13,935 nucleotides of DNA from JBBDNV01 sp040877415. GTDB taxonomy: Bacteria > Planctomycetota > Planctomycetia > Pirellulales > PALSA-1355. The stretch covers positions 1 through 13,935 of the forward strand of contig JBBDNV010000158.1 of assembly GCA_040877415.1 (NCBI GenBank), in the 5' to 3' direction. The position numbers and the translations under genes were made by a program. The notes under the pieces were generated by a model. The model made no database searches. It saw only the letters and a program-made list of their open reading frames with translations, and was not told where the DNA came from. Of this stretch, positions 1-6,011 are shown in pieces; the first letter of the stretch is position 1; each line of letters opens with the position of its first letter.

Positions 1-352
1 GGAAGTGAACTTTTTCGATCGTCGAGTTGTGCACCTTGGCTTCGGCCTCGGCCAGCCTGCGGAAGATGCGATGCGCGAGCTCCTTCTGCGGCGCGCTTAA
101 GGAGCTGCCGTCGATCATGGCCGTGATGTGGTGCAAGTGGCGGTGCTTTTGCTCCGGCTCGTGCTCGACGGTGATCTGCGTGGCGCGGAAGCCTTTCTTC
201 TTGACCGTCTCGGCCACCAGCCGCACGTTCGACAAACCGAGCGACCCAATGCCCACGTTCAGCGCGTCCAAATCGACGCCGGCATCGACCAGCGCTCCGA
301 GCGTCATGTCGCCGCTGATGCCGCTGGCACAATCTAGATAGGCAATTTTCAT
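1..352 (-). CDS. larC: LarC-type nickel insertion protein (5' part only)
   Basis: The first 117 codons of a gene that runs off the left edge. The reading starts MKIAYLDCASGISGDMTLGA, followed by ALVDAGVDLDAL. Further on come H70-R-H-L-H-H and FRRLAEAEAKVH, ending TIEKVHF at the edge. These match the N-terminal pattern of the LarC/DUF111 family (SGISGDM, a His-rich HRHL stretch, LAEAEAKVHG..VEEVHFHEVG). LarC is the CTP-dependent cyclometallase that inserts nickel into the pincer nucleotide cofactor of lactate racemase and related enzymes; it acts in the cytoplasm with LarB and LarE. The complete protein is usually about 400 residues, so roughly the first third is visible. The ATG at 352 is the only sensible start. 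Neither larB nor larE is visible, and the gene diverges from the one at 679. Family call is strong; the actual client enzyme is unknown. Confidence 0.88.
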   Translation of the reverse strand, partial: MKIAYLDCASGISGDMTLGALVDAGVDLDALNVGIGSLGLSNVRLVAETVKKKGFRATQITVEHEPEQKHRHLHHITAMIDGSSLSAPQKELAHRIFRRLAEAEAKVHNSTIEKVHF

Positions 353-451
353 GCGAGTTGCTATTGTCTGGTTCGTTCGTAAGCGACCGCCGCGTGGCGC
401 CCAACGGGCATTCTAGGTTGCCCACCGGCGGCCGCAAGCCTTTTGGTGGTC

Positions 452-562
452 CCATACTAGCCCGAAGCGCAAGCGAGGGAATTGAAGCCCGACATTGCGG
501 TAGTCTCGGTCGCTTCGCGCCGGTAGTTGACGCTCCCTCGCTTTCCCTTGGGGCTAGTATGG
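452..562. repeat. long imperfect inverted repeat, possible dispersed palindromic element
   Basis: The non-coding gap 353-678 contains two 29-nt arms, 452-480 and 534-562, that pair at 26 of 29 positions around a 53-nt spacer. The outer 12 bp (CCATACTAGCCC and its complement) and the inner 10 bp (AAGCGAGGGA) are perfect. This can fold as a long stem in RNA or single-stranded DNA. From memory, sequences with a CTAGCCCGAAGCG/CAAGCGAGGGA pattern recur between genes in Pirellulales genomes, which would make this a REP- or MITE-like dispersed element. Only one copy is in this window, so dispersal cannot be shown here. It lies upstream of the promoter candidate for the gene at 679. Apart from this and that promoter I see nothing in the 326-bp gap. 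Confidence 0.75.
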
Positions 563-606
563 CCATTCCTCGCCAAACGCTTCGCCCTGGTATGACACGC
601 GCGCGA

Positions 607-634
607 TTGACCCGCTCGGCGAAGTTCGTATACG
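607..634 (+). promoter_or_regulatory. candidate sigma70-type promoter for the gene at 679
   Basis: TTGACC at 607-612 is followed after 16 nt by TATACG at 629-634. An alternative -10, TACGAT at 631-636, gives an 18-nt spacer. It sits about 45 nt before the ATG at 679 and just after the inverted repeat, so transcription would begin downstream of that repeat. Purely a consensus match; planctomycete promoters are poorly characterised. Confidence 0.35.
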
Positions 635-678
635 ATGCGCCGCTTCGACACGGGCGAGTCGATTGCCAAGAGCACGCG

Positions 679-1659
679 ATGGCTGGATCCACAAAAAGCG
701 CGCCGTCCAACTTGCCGGCGGCCCCCTGGGGCTACCTGCCGCCGACGATGCGCGTGCTGTACGTAACCACGCCGCGCCGAGGCGGAGCCTGGTTGGCCGA
801 GTCGTTTGCCGGCGACAGCGCCTGCCAGGTGGCATTGGAAGAGGCGCACGGGCCCGCCGCAGGGCTGGAACGATTGCGCGAACAGGTGTTCGACGCCGTG
901 CTGATCAGCCACGCGCCGGGCGAGCTCGACGCGTTGGAACTGCTGGACGCCCTGCGCGCGGGCGGCGCGGAAGAGCCGCTCATCGTCCTGGGCGAGGCCA
1001 GCCCGCAGGAAATGGACGCGCTGTGCCTCGAAGCCGGCGCGGACGCCTACGTGTGCGTCAACACGGCCACGACGCGAACGCTGTTGTGGATCGTGGCCCG
1101 GGCCACGGAGCGCCACACGCTGTTGCGCGAAAATCGCCGGCTGGCGCAGGCCGAGCAGCACCGGTTGCACCAGGAAAACCACGAAGCCGAGCGGCTTCTG
1201 ACCGAACAGCGCGATCTGATCCGCGACGCCCAAGGCCGGCGCGGTGAGGGGGCCGACCACGATTCCCAGGGCGGTCCCGACGAGTGCCACGCACCGGCCG
1301 AATCCACAACGGCCTCGCTTGGCCGCCGCGCGGCCGGACCGATCGAAGGAGTGCCGCTGCCCGAATCGCTCAAGGAACACTATCGCGAGCTGTTGCGGGC
1401 CCACGTCATCATGGGTTCGGGCAACCTGTCCACGGAAATGGCGGCCCTGGCCGAATTGCTGGCTGCCAGCAACGTCACGGCGCCGCAGACGATGCAGCTT
1501 CATGTACAAGTGCTCGAAGAAATGGTGCACGGGCTCGGATCGCGCAGCGCCCGGCACGTGATGACCCGGGCCGACCTGCTGGTGCTGGAAGTGCTCGTGC
1601 ACCTTGCGGAACGCTACCGCCAGCGATGCCAACCGACGGAGGGCTCCCCGGGGGAGTAG
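679..1659 (+). CDS. pseudo-receiver protein with coiled coil and KaiA/RsbU-like C-terminal domain
   Basis: A 326-residue protein in three parts. Residues 25-145 read as a response-regulator receiver fold (MRVLYVT strand, FDAVLISHAPGELDALELL, PLIVLGEA, LEAGADAYV). However, the phosphoacceptor Asp position is S77, the N-terminal acidic pair is absent (VTTPRR), and the K of the usual KP motif is V. It should not be phosphorylated in the ordinary way. Residues 143-185 form a charged heptad-like coiled coil, followed by a flexible linker (186-225). Residues 226-316 are helical: EHYRELLRAHVI, AELLAASNVTAPQTMQLHVQVLEEMV, ADLLVLEVLVHLAERY. Their pattern resembles the RsbU N-terminal/KaiA C-terminal four-helix domain, which binds a partner kinase or ATPase. 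That similarity is my inference from residue pattern. The ORF is open from 358, but that stretch contains the inverted repeat and promoter, so I take the ATG at 679; 748 (MRVLYV) is the alternative. No Kai or Rsb partner gene is visible nearby. Confidence 0.8.
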   Translation: MAGSTKSAPSNLPAAPWGYLPPTMRVLYVTTPRRGGAWLAESFAGDSACQVALEEAHGPAAGLERLREQVFDAVLISHAPGELDALELLDALRAGGAEEPLIVLGEASPQEMDALCLEAGADAYVCVNTATTRTLLWIVARATERHTLLRENRRLAQAEQHRLHQENHEAERLLTEQRDLIRDAQGRRGEGADHDSQGGPDECHAPAESTTASLGRRAAGPIEGVPLPESLKEHYRELLRAHVIMGSGNLSTEMAALAELLAASNVTAPQTMQLHVQVLEEMVHGLGSRSARHVMTRADLLVLEVLVHLAERYRQRCQPTEGSPGE

Positions 1660-1727
1660 CCCAACGGTTGAATCACGGCCCTTCCCCAAGGCGCGTCAAG
1701 GCCACCCGATTGTTCTGATGGGTGGAC

Positions 1728-1832
1728 TAACAGCGTGTTGAAAAACTGGGACAGGCACCTCGCGACCGCCGTTTTTCGCGGGTCTCGCCGCGACGTGCTC
1801 GGAGCCAGTCCCATTTTTCAACGGACTGCTAA
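1728..1832. repeat. inverted repeat between convergent genes, possible bidirectional terminator or dispersed element
   Basis: The left arm around 1728-1759 contains GTTGAAAAACTGGGACAGGC, and the right arm, 1801-1832, is the near complement (GTTGAAAAATGGGACTGGC on the minus strand). About 20 of 22-23 core positions pair, with one extra C in the left arm. The roughly 40-nt middle (1760-1800) is GC-rich. It lies downstream of the stop at 1659 and overlaps the stop codon of the MarR gene (1829-1831), so it could end transcription from both sides. I recall similar GTTGAAAAA..GGGACTGGCTCC palindromes scattered between planctomycete genes, which would make this a mobile or dispersed repeat; that cannot be tested within this window. 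Confidence 0.72.
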
Positions 1833-2299
1833 ACCGCGCTTGCGCGGGTCGCATCGACAATGGCCGATAGATCGGCCATGATCCGGTTCCAGGCATCCAC
1901 GCCGAAGCGCTCGACCAAATGGGACTGCGCTCGTTCCCAATACGGGGCGCTTTTCAAGAGAGCCGCCTGGCCATTGACGGTCACTTCGACCGTTTTCTGC
2001 TTGCCGCCCTCGCCCTGCGTAAACCGCACCAAGCCCATGTTCATGAGTGGCCTGAGGTTGCGCGTCAGGGTCGAGCGGTCCATCACCAATTCGCGCGCCA
2101 GACGGGCAATGCTGCTGGGCCCCAGCAACAGACCCGTGATAAGAATGACCAGTTGAGTCGAGCGAAGTCCGGTGGGGGCGAGAATCTGGTCGAACAACTG
2201 GGTAACGCTGCGCGACGCCTTGCGAAAATTGAAGCACGCGCAGGTCCGCGCCATCTCCGCCAACTTGTGCTCGTCGATTTCCGGAATTTCGCAGGACAT
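1829..2299 (-). CDS. MarR-family transcriptional regulator
   Basis: A 156-residue protein with the MarR winged-helix layout. N-terminal dimerisation helices occupy about residues 10-58. The helix-turn-helix spans 61-91 (SSIARLARELVMDRSTLTRNLRPLMNMGLV), with the conserved D74-R75 before the recognition helix. A beta wing follows at 92-106 (RFTQGEGGKQKTVEV), and C-terminal dimer helices run from about 111 on. Two cysteines, C20 and C22 (TCACFNFRKASR), lie at the start of the first long helix; this stretch recurs in one MarR subgroup, and redox or metal sensing is possible but not shown. MarR proteins normally repress their own or a neighbouring gene until a small ligand binds. The divergently transcribed neighbour is the transglutaminase-like gene at 2543. 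The ATG at 2299 has no clear Shine-Dalgarno sequence and lies very close to a promoter candidate. Target genes unknown. Confidence 0.9.
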   Translation of the reverse strand: MSCEIPEIDEHKLAEMARTCACFNFRKASRSVTQLFDQILAPTGLRSTQLVILITGLLLGPSSIARLARELVMDRSTLTRNLRPLMNMGLVRFTQGEGGKQKTVEVTVNGQAALLKSAPYWERAQSHLVERFGVDAWNRIMADLSAIVDATRASAV

Positions 2300-2304
2300 G
2301 AGGG

Positions 2305-2336
2305 CTTATGATAGATTATGAGGTTTGGCGATGCAA
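2305..2336 (-). promoter_or_regulatory. candidate MarR promoter with overlapping partly symmetric site
   Basis: Read on the minus strand, TTGCAT (2336-2331) and TATCAT (2313-2308) are separated by exactly 17 nt, a good sigma70-type pair in an AT-rich island. The -10 ends only 8 nt before the MarR start codon, so transcription from it would give a nearly leaderless mRNA. The 18-bp stretch 2305-2322 (CTTATGATAGATTATGAG) overlaps the -10 and is symmetric at 12 of 18 positions. It also contains the direct repeat TTATGA...TTATGA. This would suit an autoregulatory MarR operator; inferred only from sequence. The rest of the 2300-2542 gap shows nothing I can name. Confidence 0.4.
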
Positions 2337-2542
2337 ACTAAGCATCCGGGGCAAACGGTCACAATACAGTTTGAAGCTGCACCACTTCCGGCCAGACTCG
2401 GGCAAAACCCGGCCTGGTCCGAAGCCGGCGCCAGTCGTATAGCTCAAGGCAAAAAGGAGAGAATTCGCCGCGGGGGTAACTTGCAGGCGAATGAATCAAA
2501 CCCGACAAGTGGAAATCTCGCGTCCGCACCAGTGAGCAGCTT

Positions 2543-3232
2543 ATGTCCCAGGACTTCCGGCCGTATTTGACCCCGACCTGGTTCGTCCAGAGCGACGCGC
2601 CCGAAATCGTGAGCCTGGCCCGCGCGGTGGCGGCGCCGGCGACCGACGAGATCGACCGGGCCTGCCGGCTGTTCTACGCGGTGCGCGACGGCATCCGCTA
2701 CGACGCCTATAACATCGTGGTCACGCGCGAGTCGCTGCGCGCCACGCACGTGTTGGCGGCGGGCCAGTCGTGGTGCGTGCCCAAGAGCGTGCTTTTGGCC
2801 GCCCTGTGTCGTGCCGTGGACATCCCGTGCCGCCTGTGCTACGCGAACGTCCGCAATCACATGGCGACCAGGAAACTGCTTGCGCACATGGGCACGGACA
2901 TTTTTTATTACCACGGCTACAACGAGATTCTCTTGCGCGGCCGTTGGGTCAAGGCGACCGTGTCGTTTAACCGCTCGCTCTGCGAAAAGGCCCGGCTGGC
3001 TCCCTTGGATTTCGACGGCCAGCACGATTCGATCTATCACCCGTTCGATCTGGCCGGCCGCCGCTACATGGAATATCTGCACGACTACGGCCCGTTTGCC
3101 GACGTGCCGTACGACGACCTGGTGGCGAAGTTTGCCGAAGTTTATCCGCGCGTCGCGTGCCGCTCCGGAAAAGGCGCCGGTTTGTCGGGCGATTTCGAGG
3201 CCGAGATCGAGGCCGAGGCTGCTCAAGCGTAG
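2543..3232 (+). CDS. transglutaminase-like protein
   Basis: A 229-residue protein of the transglutaminase-like (papain-fold) superfamily. The catalytic Cys is C78 in GQSWCVPKSVLLAALCRAVDIPCRL, where the Cys begins the core helix and is followed by the usual ALCRA..IP segment. The catalytic His is H124 in YYHGYNEILLRGRWVKATVSFN. The residue where the third catalytic Asp would normally fall, about 15 after the His (W-V-x-x-D-P), is T139 here; N143 or a later acid (D157, D162) may substitute. I recall the WVKATP-FN form in other bacterial members, so this may be a subfamily trait. Bacterial homologues act as proteases, peptide ligases or structural relics; the substrate is unknown. No signal peptide is visible, so it is probably cytoplasmic. 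The start lacks a strong ribosome-binding site. The C-terminus is acidic and Ala-rich. It converges on the DUF1501 gene. Confidence 0.85.
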   Translation: MSQDFRPYLTPTWFVQSDAPEIVSLARAVAAPATDEIDRACRLFYAVRDGIRYDAYNIVVTRESLRATHVLAAGQSWCVPKSVLLAALCRAVDIPCRLCYANVRNHMATRKLLAHMGTDIFYYHGYNEILLRGRWVKATVSFNRSLCEKARLAPLDFDGQHDSIYHPFDLAGRRYMEYLHDYGPFADVPYDDLVAKFAEVYPRVACRSGKGAGLSGDFEAEIEAEAAQA

Positions 3233-3248
3233 GCGCGCCGGTTGGCGA

Positions 3249-3281
3249 CCAGTCGCCCGACCCTGCCTTCCGCGCGACTGG
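3249..3281. terminator. hairpin between convergent genes
   Basis: In the 66-bp gap between stops at 3232 and 3299, CCAGTCGC (3249-3256) pairs perfectly with GCGACTGG (3274-3281) around a 17-nt loop. An alternative tight palindrome, GGCGAC-CA-GTCGCC, occupies 3244-3257. There is no T-tract on either strand, so this is a candidate bidirectional terminator rather than a textbook intrinsic one. Confidence 0.35.
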
Positions 3282-3298
3282 CGGCAGTCGACGTCCAC

Positions 3299-4741
3299 TC
3301 AGCCGAAAATGGGAATCGGCTTGCCGGTGGCCACGACGTGCGGTCGATCGAGCGGATCGCGAATCGTGGTGTCGAGCGGTATGCCCAATGCGTGATAGAT
3401 CGTGGCCGCGACGTCCTCGGGCGTGACCGGATCGGAGCGCGGATAAGCGGCGAACCGATCACTGGAACCGTAGACCGCGCCGCCCCGCGTGCCGCCGCCG
3501 GCAAACATCACGCTGTAGCAATGCGGCCAGTGGTCGCGACCGGCTGCGTCGGCCCCGGCGCCGGTCGTGATTTGTCCCAGCCGCGGCGTGCGGCCGAATT
3601 CGCCCATGAAGACCACCAACGTTTCATCCAACAGCCCGCGCTCCGCCAAATCCTCGACGAGCGCCGACATGGCCCGATCGGCATACGGCAGAAGCGACTT
3701 CTTCAGGAGCGGAAAGTGCTGCCGGTGCGTATCCCAGGCCTGGTCGTAGCGGCGGCCGCTGGCAATCGTCACCAGCCGCACTCCGGCCTCGATCAGCCGA
3801 CGGGCCAAGAGCGTGCACTGGCCCAGGTGCGGCAAGCCGCCGAACTTGCGGGCTTCCACCGAGCGATCGCGGCGATCGGCGAGCCCATAGCGCTCGCGCA
3901 CGCGGGTTGGCTCCTCGCTTACGTCGAAGGCGCGGCGCGTGGCGCCGGCCGAAAGCAGGTCGAAGGCTCGGGCGTAATGGGCCGACATACCGTCCAGTTC
4001 GGGTGTCGATTCGTCGGCAAGTGGGCCGCCACGGCCGCCGAGCTGCGCAAGCAGCGTGCGGCGCGCGAACAGGCGGTCGAGCGAGACGTCGCCGGGCAGT
4101 GCCAGGCCCGGCAGCGAGTAGTTCTCGGCACTGGGGTCGCCAGCCACGAGCGGATCGTAGTTGGCTCCCAAAAACCCGGCTCGCTGTCCCGGCAGATCGT
4201 AGCCGAGGTTGGACATGAGGTCAGGCAGGTGCACAAACGGCGGCAGCGAACGATTCGGCTTCGACAGCCGCGCGAGCACGGCCCCGAACGGTGGAAAGTT
4301 GTCGGGCTCGTCGCGCACGATCAACCGATTGCCGCTCATGGGAGCACGGCCGGTCAAGGCATAATACGCGCCGGCGTTGTGATCGACAACGCGATGGTGC
4401 ACGGAGCGCACCAAGGCGACGTGGTGCATTTGCCCGGCGAACATCGGCAAATGCTCGCAGACCTGCACCCCGGGCACGGAGGTCGAGATCGGCCGAAACT
4501 CGCCGCGCACTTCGGCCGGAGCCCCGGGCTTCATGTCCCACAGGTCCTGATGAGCCGGACCGCCCTCCAGGAAAAACACAATGCACGATTTGGCCGCGGA
4601 CCGCCGCGCTTCGGCGTGCGCCAAGGCGCGAAACAATTCCGGCAGACTCAAACCCGCGCCGGCCAGGGCGCCGGCGCGCAACAGCCATTTACGGCGACGG
4701 ATGAGTCGCAGCCGGCCGGATGGCTCGATTTCAGCGGACAT
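3299..4741 (-). CDS. DUF1501 protein, Tat-exported
   Basis: A 480-residue DUF1501 protein, the usual full length. The N-terminus has a twin-arginine signal: R15-R16-R17-K-W-L-L, then a hydrophobic GALAGAGLSL segment and ELFRALAHA, predicting export in folded form. The mature part has an alkaline-phosphatase/sulfatase-like layout. It runs from CIVFFLEGGPAHQDLWDMKP (about 53-72) through DHNAGAYYALTGR and MGEFGRTPR (379-387) to GRDHWPHCYSVMFAGGG (401-417), all hallmarks of the family. Function is not established; these proteins expand greatly in planctomycetes. They are usually encoded beside a DUF1549/DUF1553 (PSD1) cytochrome-like partner, but none lies adjacent here. AGAGGCGG about 6-9 nt upstream supports the ATG at 4741. 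Its long antisense reading frame (3242-4942) is a GC-bias artefact. Family call is firm, biochemical role unknown. Confidence 0.94.
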   Translation of the reverse strand: MSAEIEPSGRLRLIRRRKWLLRAGALAGAGLSLPELFRALAHAEARRSAAKSCIVFFLEGGPAHQDLWDMKPGAPAEVRGEFRPISTSVPGVQVCEHLPMFAGQMHHVALVRSVHHRVVDHNAGAYYALTGRAPMSGNRLIVRDEPDNFPPFGAVLARLSKPNRSLPPFVHLPDLMSNLGYDLPGQRAGFLGANYDPLVAGDPSAENYSLPGLALPGDVSLDRLFARRTLLAQLGGRGGPLADESTPELDGMSAHYARAFDLLSAGATRRAFDVSEEPTRVRERYGLADRRDRSVEARKFGGLPHLGQCTLLARRLIEAGVRLVTIASGRRYDQAWDTHRQHFPLLKKSLLPYADRAMSALVEDLAERGLLDETLVVFMGEFGRTPRLGQITTGAGADAAGRDHWPHCYSVMFAGGGTRGGAVYGSSDRFAAYPRSDPVTPEDVAATIYHALGIPLDTTIRDPLDRPHVVATGKPIPIFG

Positions 4742-4890
4742 GGGATGCCGCCTCTAGCGGTTATGGCAGGTGGGCCCAGGCTCATTCTTTCCGGAATATC
4801 CCGGTTCTGCAATCGGGGGCGCCGGCATCCGGACGGGGGCCGATTTGACGGTTGCGCGGCGTATCCTAGGTTTGACTGGGGAGATTCAGC

Positions 4891-5577
4891 ATGGACCAGA
4901 AGCACGGGCATTCAGCCCGCATCGTCTCGATTCCCAGTCTGATTGGGTGGCTGAGCGTGTGCCTGCTGGCCGCGGCGATTGGCCGTTCGCTCGACGCGCG
5001 ATGGCAGATCATTTGGTTGGAAATCGGCTCGCTCGGCCTAGTGGCGGCGGTTGGTCTGGAGAGCACGGAACGCATCCGCCAGGCGCGCCAACAACGCTCG
5101 CGTGATCGGGCCTTGCAAGCCCGCTTCGAATGCGGCCTGGCGCGGCTCCATCAGCACAGCGCCACGATCGACGCGATCAACGCCGCCGTGCGCAAATTGG
5201 CCCGGCAGGCCCCCGTCGACATGCACAGGAAACTCGGCACGGCGCAGCGCAACCGGCGCCGCGATCAGATGGAACTGCTGGCCGAATACCCGCTCGAAAT
5301 CGTGCCGGTTGACGACGGGGCCGAATTCCACGCCGATTTGCCGCCGATCTCCGGCGTGCTCGAGCAAATCTCCTCCCGCGTCGTTTCGTTCGAGCACACC
5401 GAAGCGATTCCGACGCGGACCGTGCTGTTGACGTTCCGGCTCGGCGAAGGGCGGCTGTCGTTCGTCGTCGACGTCACTTGGACGCAAAAGCTCGACGACG
5501 CCTACTCCAGCGGCGGAACCGTGCTGGCCGTCGGCGTGCCGAGCTCCGAAGCCGAACCGGCGGCCGCCCGTTCGTGA
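4891..5577 (+). CDS. two-TM membrane protein with degenerate PilZ-like domain
   Basis: A 228-residue protein. Two N-terminal hydrophobic segments (about residues 14-32 and 38-57) are followed by an Arg/Gln-rich helical stretch (60-118) that probably forms a cytoplasmic coiled coil. The C-terminal part (119-216) reads like a PilZ beta-barrel. R120 and R124 give an RxxxR-type entry, then ISGVLEQISSRVVSFEHTEAIPTRTVLLTFRLGEGRLSF and VDVTWTQ. The canonical c-di-GMP motif D-x-S-x-x-G appears as Q159-I-S161-S-R-V164, losing the Asp and Gly, so ligand binding is doubtful. The SS/VSFEH form looks familiar from other planctomycete PilZ-like proteins (from memory). A clear Shine-Dalgarno GGGGAG at 4878-4883, 7 nt upstream, fixes the start. 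It diverges from the DUF1501 gene and appears to be monocistronic. The membrane part is confident; the PilZ assignment is moderate. Confidence 0.8.
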   Translation: MDQKHGHSARIVSIPSLIGWLSVCLLAAAIGRSLDARWQIIWLEIGSLGLVAAVGLESTERIRQARQQRSRDRALQARFECGLARLHQHSATIDAINAAVRKLARQAPVDMHRKLGTAQRNRRRDQMELLAEYPLEIVPVDDGAEFHADLPPISGVLEQISSRVVSFEHTEAIPTRTVLLTFRLGEGRLSFVVDVTWTQKLDDAYSSGGTVLAVGVPSSEAEPAAARS

Positions 5578-5716
5578 CACGGTGCGGGGACGCGGTGCTG
5601 CTGCCGCTCGCGCTCGGCGAATTAGAATTTGCCCCCTGCCGTCAATGCTGGCGCACCGTGCATGCTATGCCTGCCGGGTGCCACCGCTTGCCTGCCAGGC
5701 AGTGCGTCATCGACAA

Positions 5717-5755
5717 GGGTGGGCAAGCCACCCGCGGCAACCGGTCGGGTTGCCG
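5717..5755. terminator. two tandem perfect hairpins downstream of the PilZ-like gene
   Basis: GGGTGG (5717-5722) pairs with CCACCC (5728-5733) around GCAAG. Immediately after, CGGCAACC (5735-5742) pairs with GGTTGCCG (5748-5755) around GGTCG. Both stems are perfect. They lie about 140 nt after the stop at 5577 and have no T-tract. They may stop transcription or stabilise a 3' end, or belong to a dispersed palindromic element together with 5676-5705. Confidence 0.4.
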
Positions 5756-5790
5756 AAGCGCTCATGGTTGCACGCGACTCCTCGGAGAAG

Positions 5791-5802
5791 CGAAATATTT
5801 CG
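5791..5802. promoter_or_regulatory. 12-bp perfect AT-rich palindrome, possible operator
   Basis: CGAAATATTTCG is a perfect palindrome in an otherwise GC-rich stretch, about 210 nt before the lipoprotein start at 6012. Its size and symmetry suit a dimeric regulator. Which protein binds, and whether the site is used, cannot be told from the sequence. Confidence 0.25.
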
Positions 5803-6011
5803 GATTGGATCAGGTTCGCCAACCGCGCCGTCCGAATATCGAGTATAGGCAGGTCGAGTCTCCCGTCTGACCCAAGCTGCCAGGAACCTGCCGCGTATCC
5901 CGTCACGGATCATTTTCTGTTCCCAGGCGAATGCCGCTTGCCGCCAGAGAGACCCAGATGGCTGGCCGCGCCGAGCTCAATCGCCGGGCGCACCAAACAA
6001 GGATCGTTTCT

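Larger units (their letters stand above)
5578..6011. other. non-coding gap with palindromes
   Basis: These 434 bp between the PilZ-like gene and the lipoprotein gene hold only short, non-homologous reading frames, none with a convincing start or recognisable residue pattern. A short palindrome, TGCCTG-C-CAGGCA at 5689-5701, sits in a GGGTGCCACC context that I recall from planctomycete dispersed repeats. It is followed by two tandem hairpins (5717-5755) and an AT-rich 12-bp palindrome (5791-5802), listed separately. A ribosome-binding site, AAGGA at 5999-6003, precedes the next gene. I could not place a confident promoter. Confidence 0.6.

Noticed and set aside
358..678. N-terminal extension of the pseudo-receiver protein from the ATG near 358
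   Set aside because: It would translate through the long inverted repeat and the candidate promoter, and gives Arg/Pro/Gly-rich sequence with no domain.
457..1689. 410-residue open frame on the minus strand opposite the pseudo-receiver gene
   Set aside because: Arg/Gly/His/Gln-rich with no domain pattern; a shadow frame of GC-rich coding DNA. The sense frame has a recognisable receiver fold.
4845..4867. TTGACG...TATCCT as a promoter for the PilZ-like gene
   Set aside because: The spacer is only 11 nt, too short for a sigma70-type promoter.
3242..4942. 566-residue open frame on the plus strand opposite the DUF1501 gene
   Set aside because: Composition is Arg/Gly/Gln-rich without family features, while the opposite frame is a full-length DUF1501 protein with a Tat signal.
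5622..5906. 94-residue minus-strand frame in the gap before the lipoprotein gene
   Set aside because: No recognisable pattern, and it runs through the palindromes; more likely chance.
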